From the NCBI GenBank assembly GCA_020346825.1, contig CP070791.1:819872-826352 (forward strand): DNA of 6,481 nucleotides. The letters run 5' to 3'. Every line of letters begins with the position of its first letter. Position 1 is the stretch's first letter. The position numbers were made by a program, and so were the translations under genes. Origin of the DNA: Candidatus Bathyarchaeota archaeon. GTDB taxonomy: Archaea; Thermoproteota; Bathyarchaeia; Bathyarchaeales; Bathyarchaeaceae. This document shows positions 1 through 5,468 of this stretch, in pieces. The notes beneath the pieces are model-generated. The model ran no database searches. It worked only from the letters and a program-made list of their open reading frames with translations, and was not told the DNA's origin.

Positions 1-2
1 CA

Positions 3-95
3 GGCCTGGGCTTGTTTTCAGTAGAAGTAGTAATTATGCTTAGAAATCTTAATACCTGTGGCTTTGCATCGTCACGTATGCTAGAGGCGAGATAA
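3..95 (+). other. Possible C-terminal tail of an upstream gene (uncertain)
   Basis: Reading from base 3, the plus strand is open for 30 codons and ends with TAA at 93-95, one base before the GTG start of the AMMECR1 gene. That tight spacing would fit an operon. However, 30 open codons can occur by chance, the peptide resembles no family I recognise, and a TATA-like box lies inside it. I cannot tell a real gene end from non-coding leader; sequence left of the window would decide. Confidence 0.2.
43..55 (+). promoter_or_regulatory. Candidate TATA box for the AMMECR1 gene
   Basis: An AT-rich stretch GAAATCTTAATAC lies about 42-54 bases before the GTG start at 97. An archaeal TATA box here would place transcription start near 75-80 and leave a leader of roughly 20 bases that contains GAGG at 84-87. 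This is a visual match only. Confidence 0.3.
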
Positions 96-96
96 G

Positions 97-723
97 GTGC
101 CATTTCAGCTGACTGTTGAAGAAGGCAGATTTCTCGTTAGAATCGCTCGAAGGGATGTGGAGGAATATCTCAAAAACAGGCAAACAATACCTGTTCCAAA
201 AGATGTTTCACCAGAGCTCATGAAGCAGTGCGGAGTTTTTGTTACGTTGAATACTTTACATCAAGGAAAAAAAGGACTGCGAGGTTGCATTGGCTTTCCT
301 TATCCAACTAAGCCTTTAATCCAGGCTGTAATCGAGTCTGCCATCAACTCTGCTACAAAAGATCCTCGGTTCCATCCCGTCTCCCTCGGCGAACTTGACC
401 GGATACTCTTTGAAGTGAGCGTCCTCACTCCTCCCCAACCTGTTAGGGTTGAAAAACCTGCGGAGTACCCCTCAAGAATCAAGGTTGGCCAAGATGGACT
501 CATTATTGAAAGGAGCCACTACAAAGGTCTGCTATTGCCCCAAGTGCCTATTGAATGGAGCTGGGAAGAAGAGGAGTTCCTTTGTCAATGTTGTATGAAA
601 GCTGGCTTGTCACCAGATTCTTGGCTGCTAAAAGACACCAAGATATACCGGTTTAGTTGTGTTATAGCGCAAGAAATCACTCCAAATGGAGAAATCAACC
701 TCGTAGACATGAGAAAATGCTGA
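97..723 (+). CDS. AMMECR1-domain protein (TIGR00296-type)
   Basis: The 208-residue protein matches the AMMECR1 family, whose usual archaeal length is about 200. The family hallmark LRGCIG is at residues 61-66, preceded by GVFVTL (46-51), a segment that leads into the same core in relatives. The second conserved block, LLLPQV followed by IEWSW, is at 145-156, and then a cysteine-rich helix (C163, C165, C166) and KAGLSPDSW (168-176). No signal peptide or membrane segment is seen, so it is probably cytosolic. The start is GTG: a TAG stop lies in frame at 82-84 and no other start codon falls between; GAGG at 84-87 can act as ribosome binding site. In some prokaryotes the domain occurs with Memo-like and radical SAM proteins (AmmeMemoRadiSam), but neither partner is in this window. 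The biochemical activity of the archaeal family is not settled, so I assign the family and no reaction. Confidence 0.93.
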   Translation: MPFQLTVEEGRFLVRIARRDVEEYLKNRQTIPVPKDVSPELMKQCGVFVTLNTLHQGKKGLRGCIGFPYPTKPLIQAVIESAINSATKDPRFHPVSLGELDRILFEVSVLTPPQPVRVEKPAEYPSRIKVGQDGLIIERSHYKGLLLPQVPIEWSWEEEEFLCQCCMKAGLSPDSWLLKDTKIYRFSCVIAQEITPNGEINLVDMRKC

Positions 724-737
724 TTTTTCTCTTCTTC
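724..737 (+). terminator. T-rich terminator after the AMMECR1 gene
   Basis: Directly after the TGA stop (721-723) comes a run of five T and then more pyrimidine-rich sequence on the plus strand. Oligo-T tracts are the usual archaeal intrinsic terminator. No strong hairpin precedes it, which archaea do not require. Confidence 0.45.
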
Positions 738-853
738 ACGTTTAGTAGCGCGCACAAAGGAAAAAAGGGACAAGTTCTGTTGAAGCTCGAAGCTATTCCA
801 TCGGAAATGTTCGGGTTAAGGGATATGTCTAACTAATATTGGTAAGTTTGCGC
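738..853. other. Convergent intergenic spacer, no gene seen
   Basis: This lies between the ends of the AMMECR1 gene (plus) and the RAM-domain gene (minus). I see no reading frame with family features, no tRNA cloverleaf and no C/D-box pair. It contains a short GCGCGC at 748-753 and a tandem GAAGCT at about 782-794, both too short to interpret. Confidence 0.5.
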
Positions 854-1135
854 TTAGACTGTTTGCACATGCTTGACAAGCCATGAAAATTCCAATCTGG
901 GTGGTACTGCAACTGTTGTCTGGGTGCGTTGCACTCCCTTTGGAGATTGAGACTTAACTATGACTCCTCTGAGCGTTTCCATATTGCCAAACTTTGCGTA
1001 AACAATAACATCAAACTGACCTATAACAGCGTGAGTCATCTTCACCACTTCAATCTTGAGCGCCGCTTCAGCAATCTTCCTCAGCATTCTGGGATCAGAA
1101 TTGATGAATATGCAAGCTTCCGCAACAGACAGCAT
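854..1135 (-). CDS. Stand-alone Lrp/AsnC ligand-binding (RAM) domain protein
   Basis: The 93-residue product fits the Lrp/AsnC ligand-binding domain (RAM). It opens with a beta strand AEACIFINSDP (5-15), continues with a helix, then EVVKMTHAVIGQFDVIVYAK (29-48), in which G-x-F/Y-D is the family signature, a helix NMETLRGVIV (51-60) and a final strand GVQRTQTTVAV (67-77). A normal Lrp regulator carries an N-terminal helix-turn-helix of about 60 residues. None is present here: the upstream frame meets a TAA within about nine codons of the ATG. Such free RAM domains are common in archaea and form dimers or higher oligomers that bind amino acids, or may pair with full-length Lrp proteins. The gene is divergent from the glycosyltransferase gene. 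No clear Shine-Dalgarno precedes the ATG, so a leaderless transcript is possible. About 16 residues follow the typical domain end. The ligand is unknown. Confidence 0.85.
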   Translation of the reverse strand: MLSVAEACIFINSDPRMLRKIAEAALKIEVVKMTHAVIGQFDVIVYAKFGNMETLRGVIVKSQSPKGVQRTQTTVAVPPRLEFSWLVKHVQTV

Positions 1136-1144
1136 ATAAAGTAT

Positions 1145-1156
1145 AGAACGCGTTCT
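1145..1156. promoter_or_regulatory. Perfect 12-base palindrome upstream of the RAM gene, candidate operator
   Basis: AGAACGCGTTCT is its own reverse complement. It lies 10-21 bases before the ATG of the minus-strand RAM gene. If transcription starts at or just before the ATG, an AT-rich box at 1160-1168 would be the TATA element and the palindrome would sit between it and the start, a common repressor position. Binding is not shown by sequence alone. Confidence 0.4.
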
Positions 1157-1190
1157 TTGTTATTTTTCGTGTCGCACACAGGTAAACCCA

Positions 1191-1200
1191 AGATTTATAC
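1191..1200 (-). promoter_or_regulatory. Alternative TATA box for the RAM gene
   Basis: On the minus strand this reads GTATAAATCT, a good archaeal TATA match, 56-65 bases before the ATG. It would place transcription start near 1170 and give a leader of about 35 bases that includes the 12-base palindrome. It competes with the leaderless model that uses the box at 1160-1168. Confidence 0.4.
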
Positions 1201-1239
1201 TGTTCTTTCCTAGCTTTCAGAGATGTGGCCGCTCCTTAC

Positions 1240-1253
1240 TTCGCGCGCGCGAA
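1240..1253. promoter_or_regulatory. Perfect 14-base CG-alternating palindrome by the glycosyltransferase promoter
   Basis: TTCGCGCGCGCGAA is a perfect palindrome containing five CG steps in a row. It ends 7 bases before the TATA-like AAATATAC of the glycosyltransferase gene, so it sits where the TFB-recognition element or an overlapping operator would lie. Such a pure CG run stands out in this moderate-GC, AT-leaning intergenic stretch. Function is inferred from position only. Confidence 0.4.
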
Positions 1254-1260
1254 TAGGTGG

Positions 1261-1268
1261 AAATATAC
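1261..1268 (+). promoter_or_regulatory. Candidate TATA box for the glycosyltransferase-nadC unit
   Basis: AAATATAC lies 45-52 bases before the ATG at 1313. Transcription would begin near 1290 and give a leader of about 20 bases containing AAGGA (around 1298-1302) and AAGG close to the ATG. The box sits inside the longer open frame that begins at 1223, which supports the shorter start. Confidence 0.45.
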
Positions 1269-1312
1269 AAACGTGGTATAGAACTCTAAAAAACTCTAAG
1301 GAAACAAGGTTC

Positions 1313-2509
1313 ATGCGGGTTCAATTTTCTCCATGCGGTGTTGGCTTGGGCCATGTTGGTCGTTGCGTTCCCATAGCCCGAAGACTGGAAAAGGATGGTG
1401 CCGATGTTCTATTCACCACTTACAGTGAAGGATTGCAATTCGTTCAACAGGAAGGATTTCCGGTTGTGGAGGCTCCTCCAATTGGATTCGTAGTCAAACC
1501 TGACGGAACCATTGATTTTAGGCAGACAACAGTCAACCCTGGTCCCTTCTTGGCCTCCTTCACCTTCTTGAAGCAAGTGGAGGCTGAAATCAAATTCATG
1601 AAAGCATTTAAGCCCGATGTGGTTGTATCAGATTCACGTGCTTCGCCTCTGATTGCTGCAAAGCTGGTAGGGATACCTGAACTCTGCATCCTAAACCAAT
1701 TTCAAGTAATTATCCCCAGACGAAAACGATTTCTGAGACTCGCCAGACTGGCAGACGCTTTCACCCTCACAGTCATTGGAAAAATCTGGACTACTGGAAC
1801 ACAAACCATAATTCCGGATTTTCCCCCACCATACACTCTCTCAACCGGAAACCTAAGAATTCCAAAAGCATATCGAAAACGCGTAAAGCTTATAGGACCT
1901 TTGCTATCTGTGCGCCCGGAGGAACTGCCAAACCGAAAAGAAATTCGGGAAAAACTCGGTTTGGTAAGGGATAAACCATTAATCTTTGCACCAATCAGCG
2001 GACCCGTGAAAGAACGCACTTATTTCACTGGGATTCTTCGCCACATCTTTAAGGAATTTCCAGACGATTATCAGGTAATTATGTCTCTTGGTTATCCAAA
2101 TGCTTCTCCCGAACCTGTCAAGGAAGGAAACATGACCGTTTATGGGTGGATCCCTAATCGCTTTGAATATCTAAAAACATGCGATGTTGTGGTCGCTAGA
2201 GCGGGCCATGGAACTGTAGCCCAATCCACATGTTATGGCAGACCCCAAATTCTTATACCTACACCAAACCACACCGAACAACTTAACAACGCCAAAAACG
2301 CCATTGAGCTAGGTATCGCAGAAATGATCGAGCAAGACGATCTGAACAAACATACACTAGTTAACACTGTTGGAAAAATCTTGAATGGTCGCTTTCGAGA
2401 ACGAGCCGAGCAGATTCAGGAAGATGTTATAAAATTGGACGGCTTAAAAACTGCTGTTGAAATCATAGTTAACACAGCTGAAGGAGGAATTGCTGACGTT
2501 TCTTCCTAG
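1313..2509 (+). CDS. MurG/UGT-like glycosyltransferase (GT-B fold)
   Basis: The 398-residue protein has the two-domain layout of GT-B enzymes that use a nucleotide sugar. The N-terminal domain opens with MRVQFSPCGVGLGHVGR, whose glycine-rich loop (9-17) and GH pair are typical of MurG, UGT and MJ1255-type transferases. The C-terminal domain carries GWIPNRFEYLKTCDVVVARAG (278-298), the HGT loop that contacts the donor phosphates (299-301), and PTPNHTEQLNNA (316-327), equivalent to the donor-sugar motif before the last helices. No membrane span or signal peptide is seen. The frame is open from an ATG at 1223, but those extra 30 residues precede the invariant family start and cover the likely TATA box, so I begin at 1313. 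The end overlaps nadC by 20 bases, implying one mRNA and coupled translation. Donor and acceptor cannot be deduced; surface glycan, lipid or small-molecule acceptors are all possible. Confidence 0.85.
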   Translation: MRVQFSPCGVGLGHVGRCVPIARRLEKDGADVLFTTYSEGLQFVQQEGFPVVEAPPIGFVVKPDGTIDFRQTTVNPGPFLASFTFLKQVEAEIKFMKAFKPDVVVSDSRASPLIAAKLVGIPELCILNQFQVIIPRRKRFLRLARLADAFTLTVIGKIWTTGTQTIIPDFPPPYTLSTGNLRIPKAYRKRVKLIGPLLSVRPEELPNRKEIREKLGLVRDKPLIFAPISGPVKERTYFTGILRHIFKEFPDDYQVIMSLGYPNASPEPVKEGNMTVYGWIPNRFEYLKTCDVVVARAGHGTVAQSTCYGRPQILIPTPNHTEQLNNAKNAIELGIAEMIEQDDLNKHTLVNTVGKILNGRFRERAEQIQEDVIKLDGLKTAVEIIVNTAEGGIADVSS

Positions 2510-3377
2510 AAAGGTTTTGGAGGAGAAAATCCGAAAGTTTTTGGAGGAAGACCTTGGACAAGGGGACATAACTACCCTTGTCACGGTTCCTTCTGGAACA
2601 ATTGTTGAAGCAGAAATTGTGGCCAAAGAATCTGGCGTTTTGGCTGGAATAGAAGAAGCAGTGACCATGTTAGAAAGTTTTGGCTTTCATGTCAGAGTCC
2701 TCGTGCCAGATGGATCTAGGGTTGAGAAGAAAACAGTAATCCTCAAGATGGTTGGGGACGCCAGAACATTGCTTTCAATTGAAAGAACTCTTCTAAACCT
2801 TCTCACAAGGATGAGTGGCATAGCTACCACAACCAGCCGATTAGTTGAGAAGATTCATGGTGCAGGCTATGAGACTAAAATAGCATGTACCCGAAAGGTA
2901 GCGCCGGGTTTGCTATTTTTTGACAAAAAGGCTGTGATGCTTGGTGGGGGGGATACTCACCGTCTTCATTTAGACGACCTTATCATTGTAAAAGACAATC
3001 ATTTGGCGATTGTTGGAGATGTTGGTGAAGCTTTGAAACGTGTAAAAGAAGCTGTTTCGTTTTCAAAAAGAATTGAGATTGAGGTTTCTACAGGCAACAA
3101 GGCAGTGAAAGCTGCTGAAGCTGGAGCTGACATCGTTCTGCTCGACAATTTTTCTACTCAAGAGATAGAAAATGCAATTATGCTGCTGGACAACGTGGGA
3201 CTTAGAAGCAATGTTTTGATCGAAGCCAGTGGCGGAATCAACGAGCAAAACATCCTTGAATTCGCTGCAACAGGAGTCGACATTCTCAGCCTTGGAGAAA
3301 TAACGAATAGCACAAGACCACTTGACATGAGTCTTGAAGTGACAAAAGTACTGGAAAGCAGTACGAAAAAAGCTTAG
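2490..3377 (+). CDS. nadC: Nicotinate-nucleotide pyrophosphorylase (quinolinate phosphoribosyltransferase)
   Basis: NadC converts quinolinate and PRPP to nicotinate mononucleotide, CO2 and pyrophosphate, the entry step of de novo NAD synthesis in the cytosol. The 295 residues match the usual length. The N-terminal open-faced sandwich begins with FLEEDLGQGDITT (17-29). ERTLLNLLTRMSGIAT (98-113) is a family signature. Active-site residues are visible: R135-K136 in CTRK, H157-R158 in GGGDTHR, K168 in VKDNH, E198 in IEVST and D219 in LLDN. VKDNH separates it from the related ModD family. Position 137, usually threonine (TRKT), is valine here. The start is TTG, with AAGGAGGAA ending directly before it inside the end of the glycosyltransferase gene; a later TTG at 2517 would cut into the conserved first helix. 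No nadA or nadB lies in the window. Its end faces the DUF4152-like gene with only 9 bases between. Confidence 0.95.
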   Translation: MLTFLPRKVLEEKIRKFLEEDLGQGDITTLVTVPSGTIVEAEIVAKESGVLAGIEEAVTMLESFGFHVRVLVPDGSRVEKKTVILKMVGDARTLLSIERTLLNLLTRMSGIATTTSRLVEKIHGAGYETKIACTRKVAPGLLFFDKKAVMLGGGDTHRLHLDDLIIVKDNHLAIVGDVGEALKRVKEAVSFSKRIEIEVSTGNKAVKAAEAGADIVLLDNFSTQEIENAIMLLDNVGLRSNVLIEASGGINEQNILEFAATGVDILSLGEITNSTRPLDMSLEVTKVLESSTKKA

Positions 3378-3386
3378 AGATCAATC

Positions 3387-4079
3387 TCACATCTTAGGAG
3401 CTATTTCCAGCAATCTGAAGCCTCGTGCACAGGGATTTAGCATCTCTAACGTTTGAACTCTACCTAGGACCCCTTTATCGTCTGTGACATAGCCCACAAC
3501 ATCCTGTTCCGCTGGTATCAACGACTGCAACACCACTGCATCATTAAGGAATTTAGGTTGACATTTCACTGGGAGTCCAAGCCTCAGCTTTGTATTCTCT
3601 TCAGCTACTTTTTCCATAGAATACAAGATGGCTTGGGCGCCAGATGTTAGTTCAGCTATTCTTACTGGGATACTCTCTTTTCCGAAGGCTAGAACATCGA
3701 TGTCGTAGACTCGTCTAATGTTCGCAGCGATTTTTCTTATTTTTGGCAGAATCTTCAGAACTTGTCCTCTTGCCTTGCTGGAAATCTTCAACTTTGAAAT
3801 TCCGACTACGGAAAGTTCTTCCAAGCTTATGCCACGCAATGTCACATCCAAATGAACCACATCTGCTTTGACTTCTTTTAGAAGTCTTTGACAAAGTTCC
3901 AGTTCATGAACTACCAGATGGTACCCTTTTTCTACGTTGGCGAAGATGGGTTCAGCTAGACACAGCTTGGCTTCCTTATAAGGAGGTTCAACCGAGACGG
4001 CAACTGCAGCCACAACCACTAGGGGTTCGAAACGTTCATTCAAAATGGCGGCGCCCGAATCTGCTGCAACTACTTTCAA
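3387..4079 (-). CDS. DUF4152-like archaeal protein, possible RNase H-like fold
   Basis: The 230-residue protein resembles the archaeal DUF4152 family in length, opening (KVVAADSGAAILNERFEPL, 2-20) and overall layout. From memory, a Pyrococcus relative was shown to have an RNase H-like fold and reported single-strand exonuclease activity; I hold that loosely. Consistent with it, acidic residues sit at strand ends: D7 in VVAAD, D78 in VVHLDVTLRG and E143 in RIAELTSGAQA. No membrane segment or zinc motif is evident. The start is TTG: the frame upstream has no ATG or GTG before tandem TAA and TGA stops, and GGTGA at 4087-4091 lies seven bases away. It has its own TATA-like boxes upstream and is not tightly linked to rlmE, which precedes it by 175 bases. 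The specific function is unproven; repair or RNA processing would fit the fold. Confidence 0.72.
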   Translation of the reverse strand: MKVVAADSGAAILNERFEPLVVVAAVAVSVEPPYKEAKLCLAEPIFANVEKGYHLVVHELELCQRLLKEVKADVVHLDVTLRGISLEELSVVGISKLKISSKARGQVLKILPKIRKIAANIRRVYDIDVLAFGKESIPVRIAELTSGAQAILYSMEKVAEENTKLRLGLPVKCQPKFLNDAVVLQSLIPAEQDVVGYVTDDKGVLGRVQTLEMLNPCARGFRLLEIAPKM

Positions 4080-4123
4080 GTCATCTTCACCGATTATAGT
4101 GTAGTCTAGAAAGGTTCATTACT

Positions 4124-4135
4124 GCATTATTAAAG
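4124..4135 (-). promoter_or_regulatory. Candidate TATA box for the DUF4152-like gene
   Basis: The minus strand reads CTTTAATAATGC about 45-56 bases before the TTG start. It predicts transcription start near 4104 and a leader of about 25 bases that includes the GGTGA at 4087-4091. A second AT-rich box, CTTTTAATCG, lies just upstream at 4141-4150. Confidence 0.4.
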
Positions 4136-4197
4136 GTTCTCGATTAAAAGATTATTTTCGAATTTTTGAAAGGTGATTTGACGGCCGAATGAAGACG

Positions 4198-4202
4198 AAA
4201 AA
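4198..4202 (-). terminator. Possible oligo-T terminator after rlmE
   Basis: Five T on the minus strand, followed by more pyrimidine-rich sequence, lie about 52 bases past the rlmE stop. That is a plausible archaeal termination site for the TFE-beta/rlmE unit, but a five-base run is weak evidence. Confidence 0.3.
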
Positions 4203-4254
4203 GTGGATGACCTGTGATTGCACAGAGTTACGAGGGCGGCCACCACCAATGTTA

Positions 4255-4872
4255 TTACGTTTCAGGCTGTCGGAAGTTCATTCCAAGGGCGTATAATTCC
4301 GAACTTTTTGCTCTGCTGGCTTTTGGTTTGATTAGCTTAACAAAGCTGAAATTTTGTTTAACCACTTGTACAAAGTCGCTTAGCATGTCTCCTTGAAAGA
4401 CTTTAACGAAAAAGTTTCCTCTTGGCCTTAGGACCGAGGTGGCGATCCTTAGGGACCATGTTGCGAGGTCAATCTGGCGGGCGTGATCCAGCTCCCAGAC
4501 TCCCGAGATGTTCGGTGAGACATCTGAAATCACAACGTCAGCCGAACGTGGCAAGAATTCCCTTATGTTTTGTTCAATCTGAGAATCTGTCACGTCGCCA
4601 ATGATGGTGCGAACGTTTGGTAGGTCAATGGGTTTCAACGGATTAATGTCAATTCCAAGCACGAAACCTGAACTCCCCACGATCCTTCTAGAAGCTTGCG
4701 TCCACCCACCTGGGGCAGCTCCTAAATCCACTACCACGTAGCCAGATTCGATGAACCGATGTTTCTTTACCGCTTGGAGAAGTTTATAAGCCGCTCGTGA
4801 TCGAAACTTTTCTTCCTTTGCCTTCCGATAATAATATTCTCTTCTATGTTCTTTGACCCAAGCTTTCGGCAA
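4255..4872 (-). CDS. rlmE: 23S rRNA 2'-O-methyltransferase (RlmE/FtsJ/RrmJ family)
   Basis: This 205-residue enzyme belongs to the FtsJ/RrmJ family, which uses S-adenosylmethionine to methylate the 2'-OH of an rRNA nucleotide (U2552 in the bacterial enzyme) during large-subunit maturation. The N-terminal YYYRKAKEEKFRSRAAYKL (13-31) is the family's RNA-binding opening. VVDLGAAPGGWTQ (47-59) is SAM motif I, and GIDINPL (73-79) holds the acidic residue for the ribose. The complete catalytic tetrad K-D-K-E is visible as K30, D117 (VISDVSP), K157 (FFVKVFQG) and E192 (SELYALG). There is no C-terminal TRAM domain, which some archaeal relatives carry. The start is TTG, two bases after the stop of the TFE-beta-like gene, with GGTGA at 4882-4886 inside that gene's last codons, so the pair is surely co-transcribed. 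In archaea the exact target nucleotide is inferred from homology. Confidence 0.95.
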   Translation of the reverse strand: MPKAWVKEHRREYYYRKAKEEKFRSRAAYKLLQAVKKHRFIESGYVVVDLGAAPGGWTQASRRIVGSSGFVLGIDINPLKPIDLPNVRTIIGDVTDSQIEQNIREFLPRSADVVISDVSPNISGVWELDHARQIDLATWSLRIATSVLRPRGNFFVKVFQGDMLSDFVQVVKQNFSFVKLIKPKASRAKSSELYALGMNFRQPET

Positions 4873-4874
4873 AA

Positions 4875-5252
4875 TTAGGTTTCACCAGAAGGATTCATTT
4901 CGCCTTGCACGAGACCTGAAATCCATTTTGACAATTCTTCACATTGGGTGGGTGAAATGGTACTCCAAACACCGCATCTCGGATCCTCTGGGCACATCAA
5001 GCAGGGACAATTGATGATAGAGTTGATGGAAGCTGGTTGCCTCTTGATATATAATCTATACGTCCATCTTCCGCCGCAGAGTTCACGTGTGCGACGAATC
5101 AAACCCTTTTTTTCCAGTTTTAAGGATATTCGAGAACCTTCCCGGCTGCTTGCATCTAGTTTTCGCCACATTTCAGACTGAAGCACGCCTTGATTCCCAG
5201 TGTTAGCGATCAAATGTAGCGCTTTGTGTTCTAGCTCATTTCGTCTCGGCAT
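4875..5252 (-). CDS. TFE-beta-like (RPC34/RPC39-type) transcription initiation factor with Fe-S cluster motif
   Basis: The 125-residue protein has a winged-helix domain (about 5-70: helices, SEMWRKLDASSREGSRISLKLEKKGLI as the recognition region, then a wing with GGRWTYRLY) followed by a cysteine motif. C84-x2-C87-x5-C93-x10-C104, with ISPTQC and a following W110, has the spacing and flanking residues I recall for the Fe-S domain of human RPC39 and archaeal TFE-beta. TFE-beta pairs with TFE-alpha to help open promoter DNA at RNA polymerase. A further cysteine, C82, is extra. The frame is open up to an ATG at 5456, but those 68 residues are cysteine-rich, unlike the family, and cover likely promoter boxes; MPRRNELEHK at 5252 is the natural domain start. 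It is the first gene of a unit with rlmE and is divergent from kae1. TFE-beta is widespread in TACK archaea and lost in many Euryarchaeota. Confidence 0.85.
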   Translation of the reverse strand: MPRRNELEHKALHLIANTGNQGVLQSEMWRKLDASSREGSRISLKLEKKGLIRRTRELCGGRWTYRLYIKRQPASINSIINCPCLMCPEDPRCGVWSTISPTQCEELSKWISGLVQGEMNPSGET

Positions 5253-5300
5253 ATCCTTCGGTTCCTTGGCATTTCCACAATAAATAGGCACTTCAGAACA

Positions 5301-5307
5301 TTTAAAG
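5301..5307 (-). promoter_or_regulatory. Candidate TATA box for the TFE-beta/rlmE unit
   Basis: The minus strand reads CTTTAAA, followed by TG, about 50 bases before the ATG at 5252, giving a predicted leader near 25 bases. A second AT-rich box, TATTTATT (about 5279-5286), lies some 30 bases before the ATG and would instead give a nearly leaderless transcript. I cannot choose between them. Confidence 0.35.
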
Positions 5308-5376
5308 ATGTATGCTATTCCCAGAATTACTGAGTTCTGACAGATCAAACATGATTCTACAGCCAAAACTACGAAA

Positions 5377-5384
5377 TGTTTTAA
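5377..5384 (+). promoter_or_regulatory. Candidate TATA box for kae1
   Basis: TGTTTTAA, preceded by CGAAA that could serve as TFB-recognition element, lies about 85-92 bases before the ATG at 5469. This predicts a leader of about 55-65 bases containing the TTGAAC/GTTCAA inverted repeat and the GGTGA at 5449-5453. It is a visual match only. Confidence 0.3.
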
Positions 5385-5468
5385 CACACGATACCACATA
5401 AGCATTGAACAAGCATCAAGTAAACAAGTTCCATGTTCAACTTCCATTGGTGACATCCGTTGCAGAGG

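Larger units (their letters stand above)
4080..4254. other. Spacer between rlmE and the DUF4152-like gene
   Basis: This 175-base region carries the leader and TATA-like boxes of the DUF4152-like gene at its left, and the 3' flank of rlmE at its right. A plus-strand frame of 35 codons (ATG at 4190, stop at 4295-4297) begins here, but it runs antisense into rlmE and has no family features. I looked for a tRNA and for a C/D-box sRNA: some TGATG-like strings exist but no paired C and D boxes. Confidence 0.5.

Noticed and set aside
929..1213. 94-codon plus-strand open frame
   Set aside because: It is antisense to the RAM-domain gene, which has clear family features; the plus-strand peptide has none.
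1223..1312. 30-residue N-terminal extension of the glycosyltransferase
   Set aside because: The conserved GT-B start is at 1313, and the extension contains the TATA-like box and the CG palindrome.
2490..3377. ModD (molybdenum-linked NadC paralogue) as an alternative identity
   Set aside because: The VKDNH motif and full set of NadC active-site residues favour true NadC.
4022..4034. GGGGTTCGAAAC, resembling a tRNA T-loop
   Set aside because: It lies inside the DUF4152-like coding region, and no acceptor, D or anticodon stem can be built around it.
4170..4225. TGATG-like strings suggesting a C/D-box guide RNA
   Set aside because: No properly spaced C, D', C' and D boxes with a terminal stem were found.
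4214..4396. 60-codon plus-strand frame and the 35-codon frame beginning at 4190
   Set aside because: Both run antisense into the well-supported rlmE gene and show no recognisable protein features.
5253..5456. 68-residue N-terminal extension of the TFE-beta-like gene
   Set aside because: The family starts directly at its winged helix, the extension is cysteine-rich without similarity, and it covers the likely promoter boxes.
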